From Paralcaligenes sp. KSB-10 (GTDB taxonomy: Bacteria > Pseudomonadota > Gammaproteobacteria > Burkholderiales > Burkholderiaceae_B): a stretch of 64,000 bases of DNA. Where the stretch lies: contig NZ_CP089848.1 in assembly GCF_021266465.1 (NCBI RefSeq), forward strand, positions 1,984,001 to 2,048,000, read 5' to 3'. The notes beneath the pieces are model-generated. The model was not told where the DNA came from, did not search any database, and saw nothing but the letters and a program-made list of their open reading frames with translations. Every line of letters begins with the position of its first letter. Positions within the stretch are counted from its first letter, which is position 1. This document shows positions 1-8,783 of the stretch, in pieces. The translations under genes and the position numbers were made by a program.

Positions 1-890
1 CCCTCGTCAGGGAACACTTCGGAAAAATCAAGGTAGCCCCCCTTGATATTGCGGAAATGAACCATGAATATGCGTTTGCCGAATCGCTCTATGGCTTCCA
101 TGACGGCGGCATGCGGGTCGGCCGACATCTCGGCCACCGTACCCTGGCAAAAATTCAAACCGTGAACCGGGCTGGAGCTTAGCGCCAGAAAACGCGCAAT
201 GCCGTCGAGCGAACCCATGACGTGCTCGACGCCATTCAGCCCGCCGACGGGATAGGCCGGGTCATGCGGATGACAGGCCAGTTTGACGCCCACTTCCTGC
301 GCCACCGGAACCAGCCCGGATACCAGGAATTCGATGGCTTTCCAGCCATCGGCTTGGCTCACTTCGGGAACCTGGCGCGCCATTTGCTGCCCGCACAAGA
401 GACTGGAATCCGCGCCTCCCTCTTCCTGGTTCGAGGGATAGCCTACTCCCCAGTACGAAAACTGACGGTCCGCATCCGGCGAGTACTCGCTCAGGCTGAA
501 ACTGGAATAACGGCATCCGCCACGCCCTTCGCGCAAGGCCGTGCGGGTAATGCCGACCATCTGCACGTTGTACTTGAGACAGGAGATCCCCGCCGCCGCC
601 GCGATACGGATATTGTCCTGCAACACCTCCAGGTGCCGTTGAGCGGCCTCCCTGTCCACCAGAGACGTCAGCAGTATCGACCCCACATCCAGGGCGAAGA
701 CATCGATCTTCAAACCGAAACTTTCGATCCATTGGCGATAGGCCGTCAGCTTGTCTTTATTCCATCGGCCATCGTCCGATGCCAGCAGCTCGGTGCCGCG
801 ATTGTCGATAACCACTCTTTCCACGCCCAACTGGGCGGAAAGACGCAGGCGATTGGCATCGGGGTTGATCAACTGTTCTGAAATATACAT
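1..890 (-). CDS. Mannonate dehydratase-like sugar-acid dehydratase (3' end cut by window edge)
   Basis: The reading frame starts at the ATG ending at 890 and runs off the left edge, giving about 296 residues. The sequence resembles the UxuA mannonate dehydratase family, which removes water from D-mannonate to give 2-keto-3-deoxygluconate. Matching family-like segments are HPHDPAYP, GLNFCQGTVAEM and MVHFRNIKGG near the visible C-terminal end, which carry metal-binding His and Cys positions of that TIM-barrel family. It begins 13 nt after the SnoaL-like stop and is the last gene of the operon facing the LacI regulator. The N-terminus differs from classic UxuA, so another sugar isomerase/dehydratase of the same fold is possible and the substrate is an inference. 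Confidence 0.72.
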   Translation of the reverse strand, partial: MYISEQLINPDANRLRLSAQLGVERVVIDNRGTELLASDDGRWNKDKLTAYRQWIESFGLKIDVFALDVGSILLTSLVDREAAQRHLEVLQDNIRIAAAAGISCLKYNVQMVGITRTALREGRGGCRYSSFSLSEYSPDADRQFSYWGVGYPSNQEEGGADSSLLCGQQMARQVPEVSQADGWKAIEFLVSGLVPVAQEVGVKLACHPHDPAYPVGGLNGVEHVMGSLDGIARFLALSSSPVHGLNFCQGTVAEMSADPHAAVMEAIERFGKRIFMVHFRNIKGGYLDFSEVFPDE

Positions 891-903
891 AGTGTCTACT
901 TTC

Positions 904-1356
904 TTATGCCTTGGGCTTCAGGTGATAGCCGCGTCCGCCATAATCGAAATCCACCAATTCGCAGATCGGCGCGCCGGGATCGGCCGCCGAAGCATAGTAC
1001 GCGCGGATTTCCTTGATCAGTCCGCTGGCTTCATCGAAGACATACCATTCATCGCCCCGCAGGGCTGTGTGCCTGGCCGTTTTCCAGTGTGTCCATTCGA
1101 TCGCCGCTTCGGGCTCTGTGGACGAGCACAATACTTTTTCTATGGTCCAGCGAGACCCCAGGTTTTCAACGCACCATACCCACTTGCGGGCAATGACGTC
1201 GGCTCCGCGCCAGGGAATTTCAGGCAAGCCGGGCGGGAAATAATGCACGGCATCCGGAGTAAAACAAGCGATCAGTGCCTGGTAGTCGGCCGCATTGCAG
1301 GCATCGAAATAGCGGCGTATGGCCGCTTCCATGAATTGAGGAGTGAGCTTAGCCAC
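904..1356 (-). CDS. SnoaL/NTF2-like small protein
   Basis: This 150-residue protein has the size and pattern of the SnoaL/NTF2-like fold: an N-terminal helix (RRYFDACNAADYQALIACF) followed by a beta-rich cone with Trp and Tyr residues (WRGADVIARKW, DEWYVFDEASGLI). Members act as small isomerases, hydrolases or binding proteins, so no reaction can be assigned. I chose the GTG at 1356 because GGAGAA lies just upstream; a longer in-frame ORF to 1512 lies inside the rraA-like gene. The start overlaps the upstream stop by 8 nt, which implies translational coupling. It sits between the RraA-like and dehydratase genes and is probably an accessory to the same sugar-acid pathway. Confidence 0.7.
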   Translation of the reverse strand: MAKLTPQFMEAAIRRYFDACNAADYQALIACFTPDAVHYFPPGLPEIPWRGADVIARKWVWCVENLGSRWTIEKVLCSSTEPEAAIEWTHWKTARHTALRGDEWYVFDEASGLIKEIRAYYASAADPGAPICELVDFDYGGRGYHLKPKA

Positions 1357-2140
1357 TGATTTTCTCCGCGCGGATATCAACCGCCCTGGCGGGGTCGGAA
1401 CCCTGCTTGATCCATGCCTGATAGTCGGCCCGCGTTTGATCGTTGGGTGGGTACAGGCCATATAGTTTTTCGCCCGCCGCCATCCGCATCGCCAGGTAGG
1501 CCTCGAAAGCATCCTGCTTTTCGCCGTCGTCGGCCAGTTGCGCGGCCAGATGACGGGGAATCACGGTAATCCCGTCGCCATCGCCCACAATGATATCGCC
1601 AGGATATACGGCCACCTCGGCGCAACTAATGGGAACCTGCAAATCGGCCGCATGATGGTATGACAAACGAGTCGACGCCGTGACCTCGCGGGCATAGGCC
1701 GGAATCGCCATTCGGGAAATTTCCTGACCGTCGCGCAAAGACCCATCAGTGACTACGCCCGCCACGCCCTTGATCATCATGTGCGTCAGCAGCATATTGC
1801 CGGCCGACGCCGCACGCGTGTCATTGCGGCTGTCGATGACCAGCACCTGGCCGGGGCCGATTTGATCGACCGCATCCCATTGCAGATTATCCGGATTCGA
1901 AAAAGGAGTGAGGGTCGCGTAGGTGTCGATATCTTCACGGGTGGGAATGAAACGCATGGTATACGCCTCGCCGGCGAATTTCGCACAATTCGGATTGAGC
2001 GGTTTCAGCCCCACCAGAAAGCATTGCTTCAGGCCATGCTTGAACAATTGGGTTGTCAGCGTACCGCTGCTGATGTTCTTGAGCCGCTCTATGACCTGCG
2101 ACGATACAGGTACCGGTTTCCTGCCATGTGGTGCGCCCAA
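1349..2140 (-). CDS. RraA-like / 4-hydroxy-4-methyl-2-oxoglutarate aldolase family protein
   Basis: The 263-residue product resembles the RraA/HMG-aldolase family, which contains class II pyruvate aldolases, oxaloacetate decarboxylases and the RNase E inhibitor RraA. Family-like segments are GPGQVLVIDSRND, the GVVTDGSLRDG motif with the Arg-Asp pair used for substrate and metal binding, and VYPGDIIVGDGDGITVIP. Next to a dehydratase in a LacI-controlled operon, a metabolic aldolase or lyase role is more likely than RNase regulation. The start is a TTG at 2140 preceded by AGGAGAGAG, and the predicted promoter would begin transcription about 20 nt upstream. It is the first gene of the three-gene operon. 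Confidence 0.75.
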   Translation of the reverse strand: MGAPHGRKPVPVSSQVIERLKNISSGTLTTQLFKHGLKQCFLVGLKPLNPNCAKFAGEAYTMRFIPTREDIDTYATLTPFSNPDNLQWDAVDQIGPGQVLVIDSRNDTRAASAGNMLLTHMMIKGVAGVVTDGSLRDGQEISRMAIPAYAREVTASTRLSYHHAADLQVPISCAEVAVYPGDIIVGDGDGITVIPRHLAAQLADDGEKQDAFEAYLAMRMAAGEKLYGLYPPNDQTRADYQAWIKQGSDPARAVDIRAEKISG

Positions 2141-2166
2141 CTCTCTCTCCTGGAAATTGCCATCTA

Positions 2167-2195
2167 ATTAAAAATGAAAGCGCTTTCATATTCAA
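2167..2195 (-). promoter_or_regulatory. Promoter of the rraA-like operon with embedded LacI operator O1
   Basis: On the minus strand TTGAAT (2190-2195) and TTTAAT (2167-2172) form -35 and -10 hexamers with a 17-bp spacer. The spacer (2173-2189) contains the perfect 16-bp palindrome ATGAAAGCGCTTTCAT at 2174-2189, which has the central GCGC of LacI/GntR-type operators. A repressor bound here would exclude RNA polymerase. Confidence 0.7.
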
Positions 2196-2215
2196 AGATT
2201 TAAAAATCCATAGAT

Positions 2216-2231
2216 ATGGAAGCGCTTTCAT
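2216..2231. promoter_or_regulatory. LacI-family operator O2
   Basis: ATGGAAGCGCTTTCAT is the same palindrome as O1 with one changed base. Its centre is 42 bp from the O1 centre, about four helical turns, so two dimers would lie on one face of the DNA. It is immediately upstream of the regulator gene and probably mediates autorepression. Confidence 0.7.
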
Positions 2232-2252
2232 TAAATCATGTTTGCGGCTACC

Positions 2253-3317
2253 ATGTCAATATTCCACACCCTACTTTCTGCGAAAAACACTGTGCGCAAC
2301 ACTCCCCCCAAACCCAGAGCCGGCGCGGCATCCACCAACCGCATGGAAGACGTGGCCCTCGAGGCCCAGGTCGCGCTGGTTACTGTCTCCCGCGCCATCA
2401 ACCATCCGTCGCAGCTTGCTCCCAGGACACTGGAAAAAGTACAGGCAGCCATACAGAAACTGGGCTATGTGCCCAATTTGACGGCCGGCAGCCTGGCCTC
2501 GGCGAAAACCCGCATCATCGCCGCCGTCGTCCCCACCATATCGAATTCTTTTTTTTCGGAAACCATCGAGGCCCTGGCCAATACGCTCGACCAGCACGGC
2601 TACCAATTGCTGCTGGGTCAAACCTTTTATCGAGAGGCCAATGAAACCAAAATCGTCGAGGCATTCCTGGGGCGCCGGGTCGACGGCATCGTGCTGACCG
2701 GCATACATCACGAAAAAACGCTGGTGGAACGGCTCAAGGCTTCAGGCATCCCTGTGGTCGAAATGTGGGAGCACGGCCCCCATCCCATCGATATGCTGGT
2801 GGGGTTTTCGAATTTCGACGCAGGCCGCGCCGCGGCCCGTTTCCTGATAGCCAGGGGCTACAGGCAGCTCGGTTATCTGGGCGGCTACGAACATCGATCG
2901 CAGCAACGCTTGCAGGGACTGCGCCAGGAAGCAGGGCAGCATGCCAATGTATCGGTTCACGCCATAGAAACGGCATCACCCTCGCCCATCGAAAACGGTG
3001 TCGCCAGCCTGCTTGAATTAAAGAAACAGGCCCCCGGCCTCGACGCTGTTTTTTGCAGCAACGACATGCTGGCGGCCAGCGCCATCTACGAGTGCGCGCG
3101 CCAGAACTGGAAAGTTCCCGGCGATATCGCGATCATGGGCTTTGCCGATCTGCCTATCGCCAGCGCCTGCCATCCGCGGCTCACCACCATACGCGTGCAC
3201 CGCAAGGCAATGGGAGAATCCACCGCCCGATTGCTGCTCGACCGTCTGCAAGGCCGTCCAATTGCCTCGATGGCCCAGGACCTGGGCTTTGATGTAATCG
3301 GGCGTGAAAGCGCCTAG
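2253..3317 (+). CDS. LacI-family transcriptional regulator (GntR/GalR-like)
   Basis: The protein has an N-terminal LacI helix-turn-helix (MEDVALEAQVALVTVSRAIN, then a hinge region with QKLGYVPNLTAGSLAS) and a periplasmic-binding-protein-like effector domain (IIAAVVPTISNSFF, VDGIVLTG, AVFCSNDMLAASAIYE, IAIMGFADLPIAS). The palindromes upstream fit its expected operators. The start is uncertain: an in-frame ATG at 2238 is too close to O2 and a possible -10, so I took 2253; starts at 2295 (GTG) or 2343 (ATG at the HTH itself) are also possible. It is divergent from the rraA-like operon, whose sugar-acid substrate or product is the likely inducer. It converges on trpS, with only a weak hairpin between the two genes. 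Confidence 0.85.
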   Translation: MSIFHTLLSAKNTVRNTPPKPRAGAASTNRMEDVALEAQVALVTVSRAINHPSQLAPRTLEKVQAAIQKLGYVPNLTAGSLASAKTRIIAAVVPTISNSFFSETIEALANTLDQHGYQLLLGQTFYREANETKIVEAFLGRRVDGIVLTGIHHEKTLVERLKASGIPVVEMWEHGPHPIDMLVGFSNFDAGRAAARFLIARGYRQLGYLGGYEHRSQQRLQGLRQEAGQHANVSVHAIETASPSPIENGVASLLELKKQAPGLDAVFCSNDMLAASAIYECARQNWKVPGDIAIMGFADLPIASACHPRLTTIRVHRKAMGESTARLLLDRLQGRPIASMAQDLGFDVIGRESA

Positions 3318-3354
3318 GAAACGAAGACGCAGGACCCCGCCCCTGCACCACCTC

Positions 3355-4689
3355 TTATTCCGCATCCAGTTCGCGCAGCGCTTCGCGCAGTTGCGGCAAT
3401 TGGCTTGCGACAAGGCGGCCAACCACGGCATTCTCGATGCGCAGGCTGACAACTCCTTCGTGCTCGGTGAATAGCTCGTCCAGGATTCCGGACCGCAAGG
3501 CCTGAATCGCCTGCCCCGATTGGCGGGGGTTGGCAAAAGGCTCGGACAACAAAAGCTCCTGGCCATCGGCTGCCAGCAAACGAAAGCGAAAATCACCCGC
3601 CTCATCGCGGAAGCTGACAAACCGGGCTTTCTTACCGCCCGACTTTTCTTTTGCCTTGCCTTTTGCAACGGTTTTTGCGGCCTGGCGCAGCCCCACGGCT
3701 TCACGCAACTCGGCCATCAGCGGCGCCGACAATTTGCGTGCCTTGGCGGCCCCTTCCTGCAATATCGATTCAATGCGTTCGGGCTGCGACATCAATTCGA
3801 TATAGCGCAAACGCATGGGCGCGAGTTCCCGCTCAAGGCGTTCGCACAGCATTTGCTTGGCGTCGCCCCATCCCAGCCCTTCTTCAAGCAGTCGGCGAAA
3901 ATCGGCGGACTCGTCCGGCGCCGCAAAAGCGCGATATATCGTATAAAGATGCGAGCCCTCGGCATCCTTGGGCTCACCCGGCTGGCGCGAATCCGTGACA
4001 ATCCGCATGACGGCGGCACGCAAGGCTTTGGCGCCGCCCTCGAACAAGGGAATGGTGTTGTCATAGCTTTTGGACATCTTCCGCCCGTCAAGCCCTGGAA
4101 GGGTCGCCACGTCTTCCTCGATCTGAACCTCCGGCAAGACGAAATACTCTTTGCCGCCGCCGTACAAATGGTTGAAGCGCTGAGCAATATCGCGCGTCAT
4201 CTCCAGATGCTGGATCTGATCCCGGCCCACAGGCACCTTGTTGGCGTTGAACATGAGAATATCGGCAGCCATGAGGATGGGATAGGAAAACAGCCCCATC
4301 GTGATCCCGTCGTCGGGTTCAAGCTGCTTGAGCTCATTCTGATCGACCGAGGCCTTGTAGGCATGTGCACGATTCATGAGCCCTTTGGGGGTCACGCAGG
4401 TCAGCATCCAGCACAGTTCGGGAATTTCAGGGATGTCGGACTGGCGATAAAACGTGACTTTATCGGTATCGAGCCCGGCCGCAATCCAGGTGGCGGCAAT
4501 TTCCAGGCGTGAACGGGCGATGCGTTCGGGATCGTCGCATTTGATCAGGGCGTGATAATCGGCCATGAAATAAAAAGCATCGACCTCGGGCTGCGCGCTG
4601 GCCCGGATCGACGGGCGGATTGCTCCGGCGTAATTGCCCAGATGCGGAGTTCCGGATGTCGTAATGCCTGTCAATACACGGGTATTCAT
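3355..4689 (-). CDS. trpS: Tryptophanyl-tRNA synthetase with C-terminal extension
   Basis: This class I synthetase (444 residues) charges tRNA-Trp. The HIGH-like signature is TPHLGNY (residues 14-20) and the KMSKS loop is at 204-208 (GRKMSKSYDN). The catalytic and anticodon-binding parts end near residue 338. A Lys/Gly-rich linker (about 339-354) is followed by an extra domain of about 90 residues containing FRFRLLAADGQELLLSEPF, which resembles the YegP/DUF1508 fold. I used ATG 4689, since upstream in-frame codons overlap zapE. Standard bacterial TrpRS has about 330-340 residues, so the appendix is clear, although related longer versions are likely in Burkholderiales. Confidence 0.95.
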   Translation of the reverse strand: MNTRVLTGITTSGTPHLGNYAGAIRPSIRASAQPEVDAFYFMADYHALIKCDDPERIARSRLEIAATWIAAGLDTDKVTFYRQSDIPEIPELCWMLTCVTPKGLMNRAHAYKASVDQNELKQLEPDDGITMGLFSYPILMAADILMFNANKVPVGRDQIQHLEMTRDIAQRFNHLYGGGKEYFVLPEVQIEEDVATLPGLDGRKMSKSYDNTIPLFEGGAKALRAAVMRIVTDSRQPGEPKDAEGSHLYTIYRAFAAPDESADFRRLLEEGLGWGDAKQMLCERLERELAPMRLRYIELMSQPERIESILQEGAAKARKLSAPLMAELREAVGLRQAAKTVAKGKAKEKSGGKKARFVSFRDEAGDFRFRLLAADGQELLLSEPFANPRQSGQAIQALRSGILDELFTEHEGVVSLRIENAVVGRLVASQLPQLREALRELDAE

Positions 4690-4759
4690 AAGTCGTGGTC
4701 TGCTGGAAGGTGGTAATGGATAGAAAATCCCTGGGCCCTGATCGCCGACACTGCGGAGA

Positions 4760-5851
4760 TCAAAGAGTGACGGCCGCCCTGCGCTCCGACTCCAGGTATT
4801 CGCGGGACTGCATCTCCATGATACGGGAAACGGTACGGTGAAATTCGTTGGCCAAAGCACCGTGGGTATATAGCTCGTCGGGTTTGCACTCGGCCGAAAT
4901 GATGAGCTTGATTTTGTGATCATAAAACACGTCGATCAGCCAGGTAAACCGCCGTGCTTCCGAAGAGTGCCGCGGCCCCATGCAGGGCACGTCCGAAAGA
5001 ATCACGGTATGAAACCGGCTGGCCATGTCGAGGTAATCGATTTGCGAACGGGGGCCGCCGCATAATGTGACGAAATCAAACCATACAATGCTGCCGCTCA
5101 GGGCAATGGCCCTGATCTCGCGACCTTCGATCGTCAACACCGGATCTTGCGGCGCCGTATCCGACAGCCGCTCGAAAGCGGCTCGCAACTCGCCGTCGGT
5201 ATTGTCGGTAATGGGCGTCATGTACACACGCAGCTGTTGAAGGGCAAGACGGCGGTAATCGACTCCCGCATCGACATTAAGTATATCCATGCGATCCTGG
5301 ATCAGTTTGATCGCGGGCAAAAGCCGATCGCGCTGCAAGCCATCCGGATACAGGGTCGACGGCTCGTAATTCGAAGTCATGACAAAGGAGGTGCCCAGTT
5401 CGAACAGCTTGCGCAAAAGACGATAGAGAATCATCGCATCGGCAATATCCGATACGTGGAACTCGTCGAAGCAAATCAGGCGATAGCGCCGGGCAACGCG
5501 GCGCGCCACTTCGTCAAGAGGATCCTGCTGGCCCTTGACCTCCCCGAGCTCGCGATGCACCCCGCGCATGAACTCGTGAAAATGCAGGCGTGTCTTGCGT
5601 TTGACCGGGACCGTAAGATAGAACGCGTCCATCAGGAAGCTCTTGCCGCGACCCACTCCGCCCCACAGGTATATGCCGCGAGGAACATCGGGCCGATTGA
5701 AGATCTTCTTCAGACCGTTGGAGCGAGCCTGCTTGAAAGCCAGCCAGTCATCGAAGTAGCGCTGCAAGCGGTCGACGGCGGCCAATTGGGCTGCGTCGGG
5801 TTGATAGCTGCGCTCCACAAGCGCCTTCTGATAATACTCGCGAACATTCAT
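4760..5851 (-). CDS. zapE: Cell division protein ZapE (AFG1-like ATPase)
   Basis: The 363-residue product is an AFG1/ZapE P-loop ATPase. Walker A is GGVGRGKS (64-71) and Walker B is LICFDE (125-130), followed by the family segment FHVSDIADAMIL and the sensor-like TSNYEPSTLYPDGLQR. ZapE associates with the Z-ring in E. coli and destabilises FtsZ polymers. The protein is cytoplasmic with no signal peptide. It lies 70 nt upstream of trpS on the same strand and just downstream of the lpdA terminator, so it probably has its own promoter. Confidence 0.93.
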   Translation of the reverse strand: MNVREYYQKALVERSYQPDAAQLAAVDRLQRYFDDWLAFKQARSNGLKKIFNRPDVPRGIYLWGGVGRGKSFLMDAFYLTVPVKRKTRLHFHEFMRGVHRELGEVKGQQDPLDEVARRVARRYRLICFDEFHVSDIADAMILYRLLRKLFELGTSFVMTSNYEPSTLYPDGLQRDRLLPAIKLIQDRMDILNVDAGVDYRRLALQQLRVYMTPITDNTDGELRAAFERLSDTAPQDPVLTIEGREIRAIALSGSIVWFDFVTLCGGPRSQIDYLDMASRFHTVILSDVPCMGPRHSSEARRFTWLIDVFYDHKIKLIISAECKPDELYTHGALANEFHRTVSRIMEMQSREYLESERRAAVTL

Positions 5852-5875
5852 AAAAAAACCGGACTCGCAGAAACG

Positions 5876-5907
5876 AAAAAAGGGGCGGTCAGGCGCCCGC
5901 CCCTTTT
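5876..5907 (-). terminator. Rho-independent terminator of the odh operon
   Basis: On the minus strand the stem GGGGCGG/CCGCCCC (arms 5897-5903 and 5882-5888) with an 8-nt loop is followed by a run of six T (5876-5881). It lies about 35 nt after the lpdA stop and ends the odhA-odhB-lpdA transcript before zapE. Confidence 0.85.
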
Positions 5908-5940
5908 AAAAAGCGCATGCTTGCGCCGCGCGCAACAGGC

Positions 5941-7368
5941 TTAAAAATTCAGCGCACGCTTGTCGACAGCCAGCGCAGCCTCTTTGAGGGCCTCGGACAA
6001 AGTCGGATGAGCATGGCAGATTCGGGCTATATCTTCAGCCGCACCGCGGAACTCCATGATGGTGACAGCTTCGGCAATCAGTTCGGAGGCCATTGGCCCG
6101 ACGATATGCACACCCAGGACTTCATCGGTGCTGGCGTCGGCCAGTACCTTGGCAAATCCGGTCGTGTCTCCCAAGGCGCGAGCGCGGCCATTAGCCAGAA
6201 ACGGGAAACTTCCGGCCTTGTATTGGCGGCCTTCCGTTTTCAACTGCTGTTCGGTTTTGCCCACCCAGGCGATCTCGGGCGAAGTGTAAATAACCCAGGG
6301 TATGGTATCGAAGTTGACATGTCCGTGCTGCCCGGCAATGCGTTCCGCCACGGCCACACCTTCCTCTTCGGCCTTGTGCGCCAGCATGGGGCCACGAACC
6401 ACGTCACCCACGGCCCACACATTGGGCAAATTGGTTTTGCAGTCGGCGTCTACCAGCACAAAACCGCGCTCATCGAGCTTGAGCCCGACGGTTTCGACAC
6501 CCAGTCCCTGAGTGTTGGGTACACGGCCAATCGAAACGATGAGCTTGTCGACCACCAGTTTATGCTCGGCGCCGGCAGCGTCGGTGTAGGGAATAGTGAT
6601 GCTCTTGGCCGCAGCCTTGACTTCACCGATCTTGACACCGGTTTGTATGACAAGGCCTTGCTTGGCGAATGCCTTTTGGGCTTCTTTGGCAACCTGCTGA
6701 TCGGCTGCGGCGAGAAAATCGGGCATGGCTTCGAGTATGGTGACCTCGGCGCCCAGACGGCGCCAGACGCTGCCCATTTCAAGACCGATCACACCGGCGC
6801 CAATCACGCCGAGTTTTTTGGGAACGGAAGGAATGCTGAGCGCGCCATCGTTGGACACGACCTGTTTTTCGTCGAAAGGCAGTCCGGGCAAGGCGCGCGC
6901 GGACGAACCCGTCGCCACGATCACGTGCCTGGCCACCAGATCTTCATCCGAGGTGCCGGAGACCTTGATCGACCAGCCTCCGTCGACCTGCGCCACAAAT
7001 GAACCGGTGCCGTGAAAGAACGTTATCTTGTTCTTTTTGAACAAGTACATAATGCCGTCGTTGTTTTGCTTGACGACATTGTTCTTGCGGCCAAGCAGCG
7101 TATCGAGCTTAAGCCCGACTTCTTTGATCTCGATGCCGTGCTCGGCAAAATGATGGTTGGCCTGCTCGTAATGCTCGGACGACTGCAGCAAAGCCTTGGA
7201 TGGAATGCAACCGACATTGGTGCAAGTCCCGCCCGGTGCCGGTTTTCCGTCGGCGGTGCTCCAGGCGTCGATGCATGCAACGGTCATGCCCAATTGAGCG
7301 GCGCGAATCGCAGCAACATACCCGCCGGGCCCAGCGCCAATAACGACAGCGTCGAATTGTTTAGCCAT
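5941..7368 (-). CDS. lpdA: Dihydrolipoamide dehydrogenase (E3)
   Basis: The 475-residue flavoprotein reoxidises dihydrolipoyl groups with NAD+. The FAD-binding GAGPGG motif is at 11-16, the redox disulfide Cys49/Cys54 lies in [13 protein letters not shown], the NAD-binding [13 protein letters not shown] follows in the middle, and the catalytic His454/Glu459 pair is in [12 protein letters not shown]. Position after odhA and odhB shows it is the E3 subunit of 2-oxoglutarate dehydrogenase, often called odhL in this group. It could also serve pyruvate dehydrogenase or the glycine cleavage system. A 179-nt gap separates it from odhB, unusually long within this operon. Confidence 0.96.
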   Translation of the reverse strand: MAKQFDAVVIGAGPGGYVAAIRAAQLGMTVACIDAWSTADGKPAPGGTCTNVGCIPSKALLQSSEHYEQANHHFAEHGIEIKEVGLKLDTLLGRKNNVVKQNNDGIMYLFKKNKITFFHGTGSFVAQVDGGWSIKVSGTSDEDLVARHVIVATGSSARALPGLPFDEKQVVSNDGALSIPSVPKKLGVIGAGVIGLEMGSVWRRLGAEVTILEAMPDFLAAADQQVAKEAQKAFAKQGLVIQTGVKIGEVKAAAKSITIPYTDAAGAEHKLVVDKLIVSIGRVPNTQGLGVETVGLKLDERGFVLVDADCKTNLPNVWAVGDVVRGPMLAHKAEEEGVAVAERIAGQHGHVNFDTIPWVIYTSPEIAWVGKTEQQLKTEGRQYKAGSFPFLANGRARALGDTTGFAKVLADASTDEVLGVHIVGPMASELIAEAVTIMEFRGAAEDIARICHAHPTLSEALKEAALAVDKRALNF

Positions 7369-7547
7369 TTTTTCACTCGATAAAATTGTTGATAACGCAA
7401 GCCTGCACGCGCTATGTCAAAAGAAGGGCACCGCCCGCCTGACAGACTGCCATGACAAGTTTTATGCGATGCTCAAACGACAGGCCCCGGCGCTCCCGCA
7501 AGCGGTTTCGCGCCGAAGCCCTACCATGCGATTGCTAACCCGGCGCC
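7369..7547 (-). other. odhB-lpdA intergenic gap
   Basis: This 179-nt gap inside the operon contains no recognisable gene and no strong terminator hairpin with a T-run. It could hold a secondary promoter or processing site for lpdA, but no convincing promoter pair is visible. Confidence 0.4.
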
Positions 7548-8753
7548 TTATACATCGAGCAACAGACGTTGCGGATCTTCGAGCGCTTCCTTGATGGCGA
7601 CCAATGCCAGAACCGCCTCGCGGCCATCAATGATCCGGTGATCATAGGACAAGGCCAGATAATTCATGGGACGAATCACGATTTGACCGTTTTCGACAAC
7701 CGCCCGGTCTTTGGTGGCGTGTATGCCCAAAATGGCCGCTTGCGGCGGATTGATAATGGGCGTTGACAACATCGAACCAAACACACCGCCGTTCGATATC
7801 GAGAATGTACCGCCGGTCAGCTCTTCAAGACCCAGCTTGCCGTCGCGGGCGCGAGCGCCGTACTCGGCAATTTGCTTCTCGATGTCGGCGATCGACATTT
7901 GATCGACATTGCGCAAAATGGGCACGACCAGGCCACGCGGGCTGCCTACGGCAATGCCGATATCAAAGTAGCCGTGATAAATGATGTCCTTGCCATCGAC
8001 CGATGCGTTGACTACCGGATATTTCTTGAGCGCCGCCATGGCCGCCTTGACGAAGAAAGACATGAAGCCCAACTTCACGCCGTGCTCTTTCTCGAACTTT
8101 TCCTTGTATTTGTTGCGCAGGTCGATGACGCCTTGCATGTTCACTTCGTTGAACGTAGTGAGAATCGCATTTTCGGATTGCGATTGAAGCAGACGCTCGG
8201 CAACACGCGCACGCAAGCGGCTCATGGGCACGCGCTGCTCGGGCCGGCCATCGAGAGACAAAGTGGGCGGGGCCACAGGCGCCGCGGCCTTGGGAGCGGG
8301 AGTGGCACTGGCTTGCAAGGCATCGCCCTTGGTAATGCGGCCGCCACGGCCTGAACCCTCGACCGAAGCCGGATCGACGCCCTTATCGGCCAGGATCTTT
8401 CCCGCGGCCGGCGAGGCAATCGCAGACGCCGCCGGCGCGGCCACGACGGGAGCGGCTGCTGGAGCAGCCGGAGCAGCAGCCGCTGCGACTGGCGCCGCCG
8501 CGGTCGCCTTGGCTGTGGTATCGATACGAGCCAGCACCTCGCCCGCTGTAACCGTGCTGCCGTCGCCTTTCACGATTTCGCTCAGCACGCCGGAAGACGG
8601 GGCAGGTACCTCAAGCACCACTTTATCGGTCTCGACTTCGATAAGGATTTCGTCTTCGGTGACGGCTTCGCCGGGTTGTTTTTTCCAGTTGAGCAAAGTC
8701 GCTTCGGAAACCGATTCCGAAAGCTGGGGAACGAGAACGTCAGTAATAGCCAT
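7548..8753 (-). CDS. odhB: Dihydrolipoamide succinyltransferase, E2 of 2-oxoglutarate dehydrogenase
   Basis: The 401-residue E2 transfers succinyl groups from lipoate to CoA. It has one lipoyl domain (about 1-77, with the lipoylated Lys44 in [10 protein letters not shown]), an Ala/Pro-rich linker (80-111), a small E1/E3-binding domain (about 113-147, [21 protein letters not shown]), a second linker, and a catalytic acyltransferase domain with the HxxxDG motif at His372-Gly377. The layout and length match succinyltransferases (SucB/OdhB) rather than acetyltransferases, which often have more lipoyl domains. It follows odhA after 30 nt. Confidence 0.96.
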   Translation of the reverse strand: MAITDVLVPQLSESVSEATLLNWKKQPGEAVTEDEILIEVETDKVVLEVPAPSSGVLSEIVKGDGSTVTAGEVLARIDTTAKATAAAPVAAAAAPAAPAAAPVVAAPAASAIASPAAGKILADKGVDPASVEGSGRGGRITKGDALQASATPAPKAAAPVAPPTLSLDGRPEQRVPMSRLRARVAERLLQSQSENAILTTFNEVNMQGVIDLRNKYKEKFEKEHGVKLGFMSFFVKAAMAALKKYPVVNASVDGKDIIYHGYFDIGIAVGSPRGLVVPILRNVDQMSIADIEKQIAEYGARARDGKLGLEELTGGTFSISNGGVFGSMLSTPIINPPQAAILGIHATKDRAVVENGQIVIRPMNYLALSYDHRIIDGREAVLALVAIKEALEDPQRLLLDV

Positions 8754-8783
8754 AATTTTTAGTCCGTTATTTAAAAATATTCG

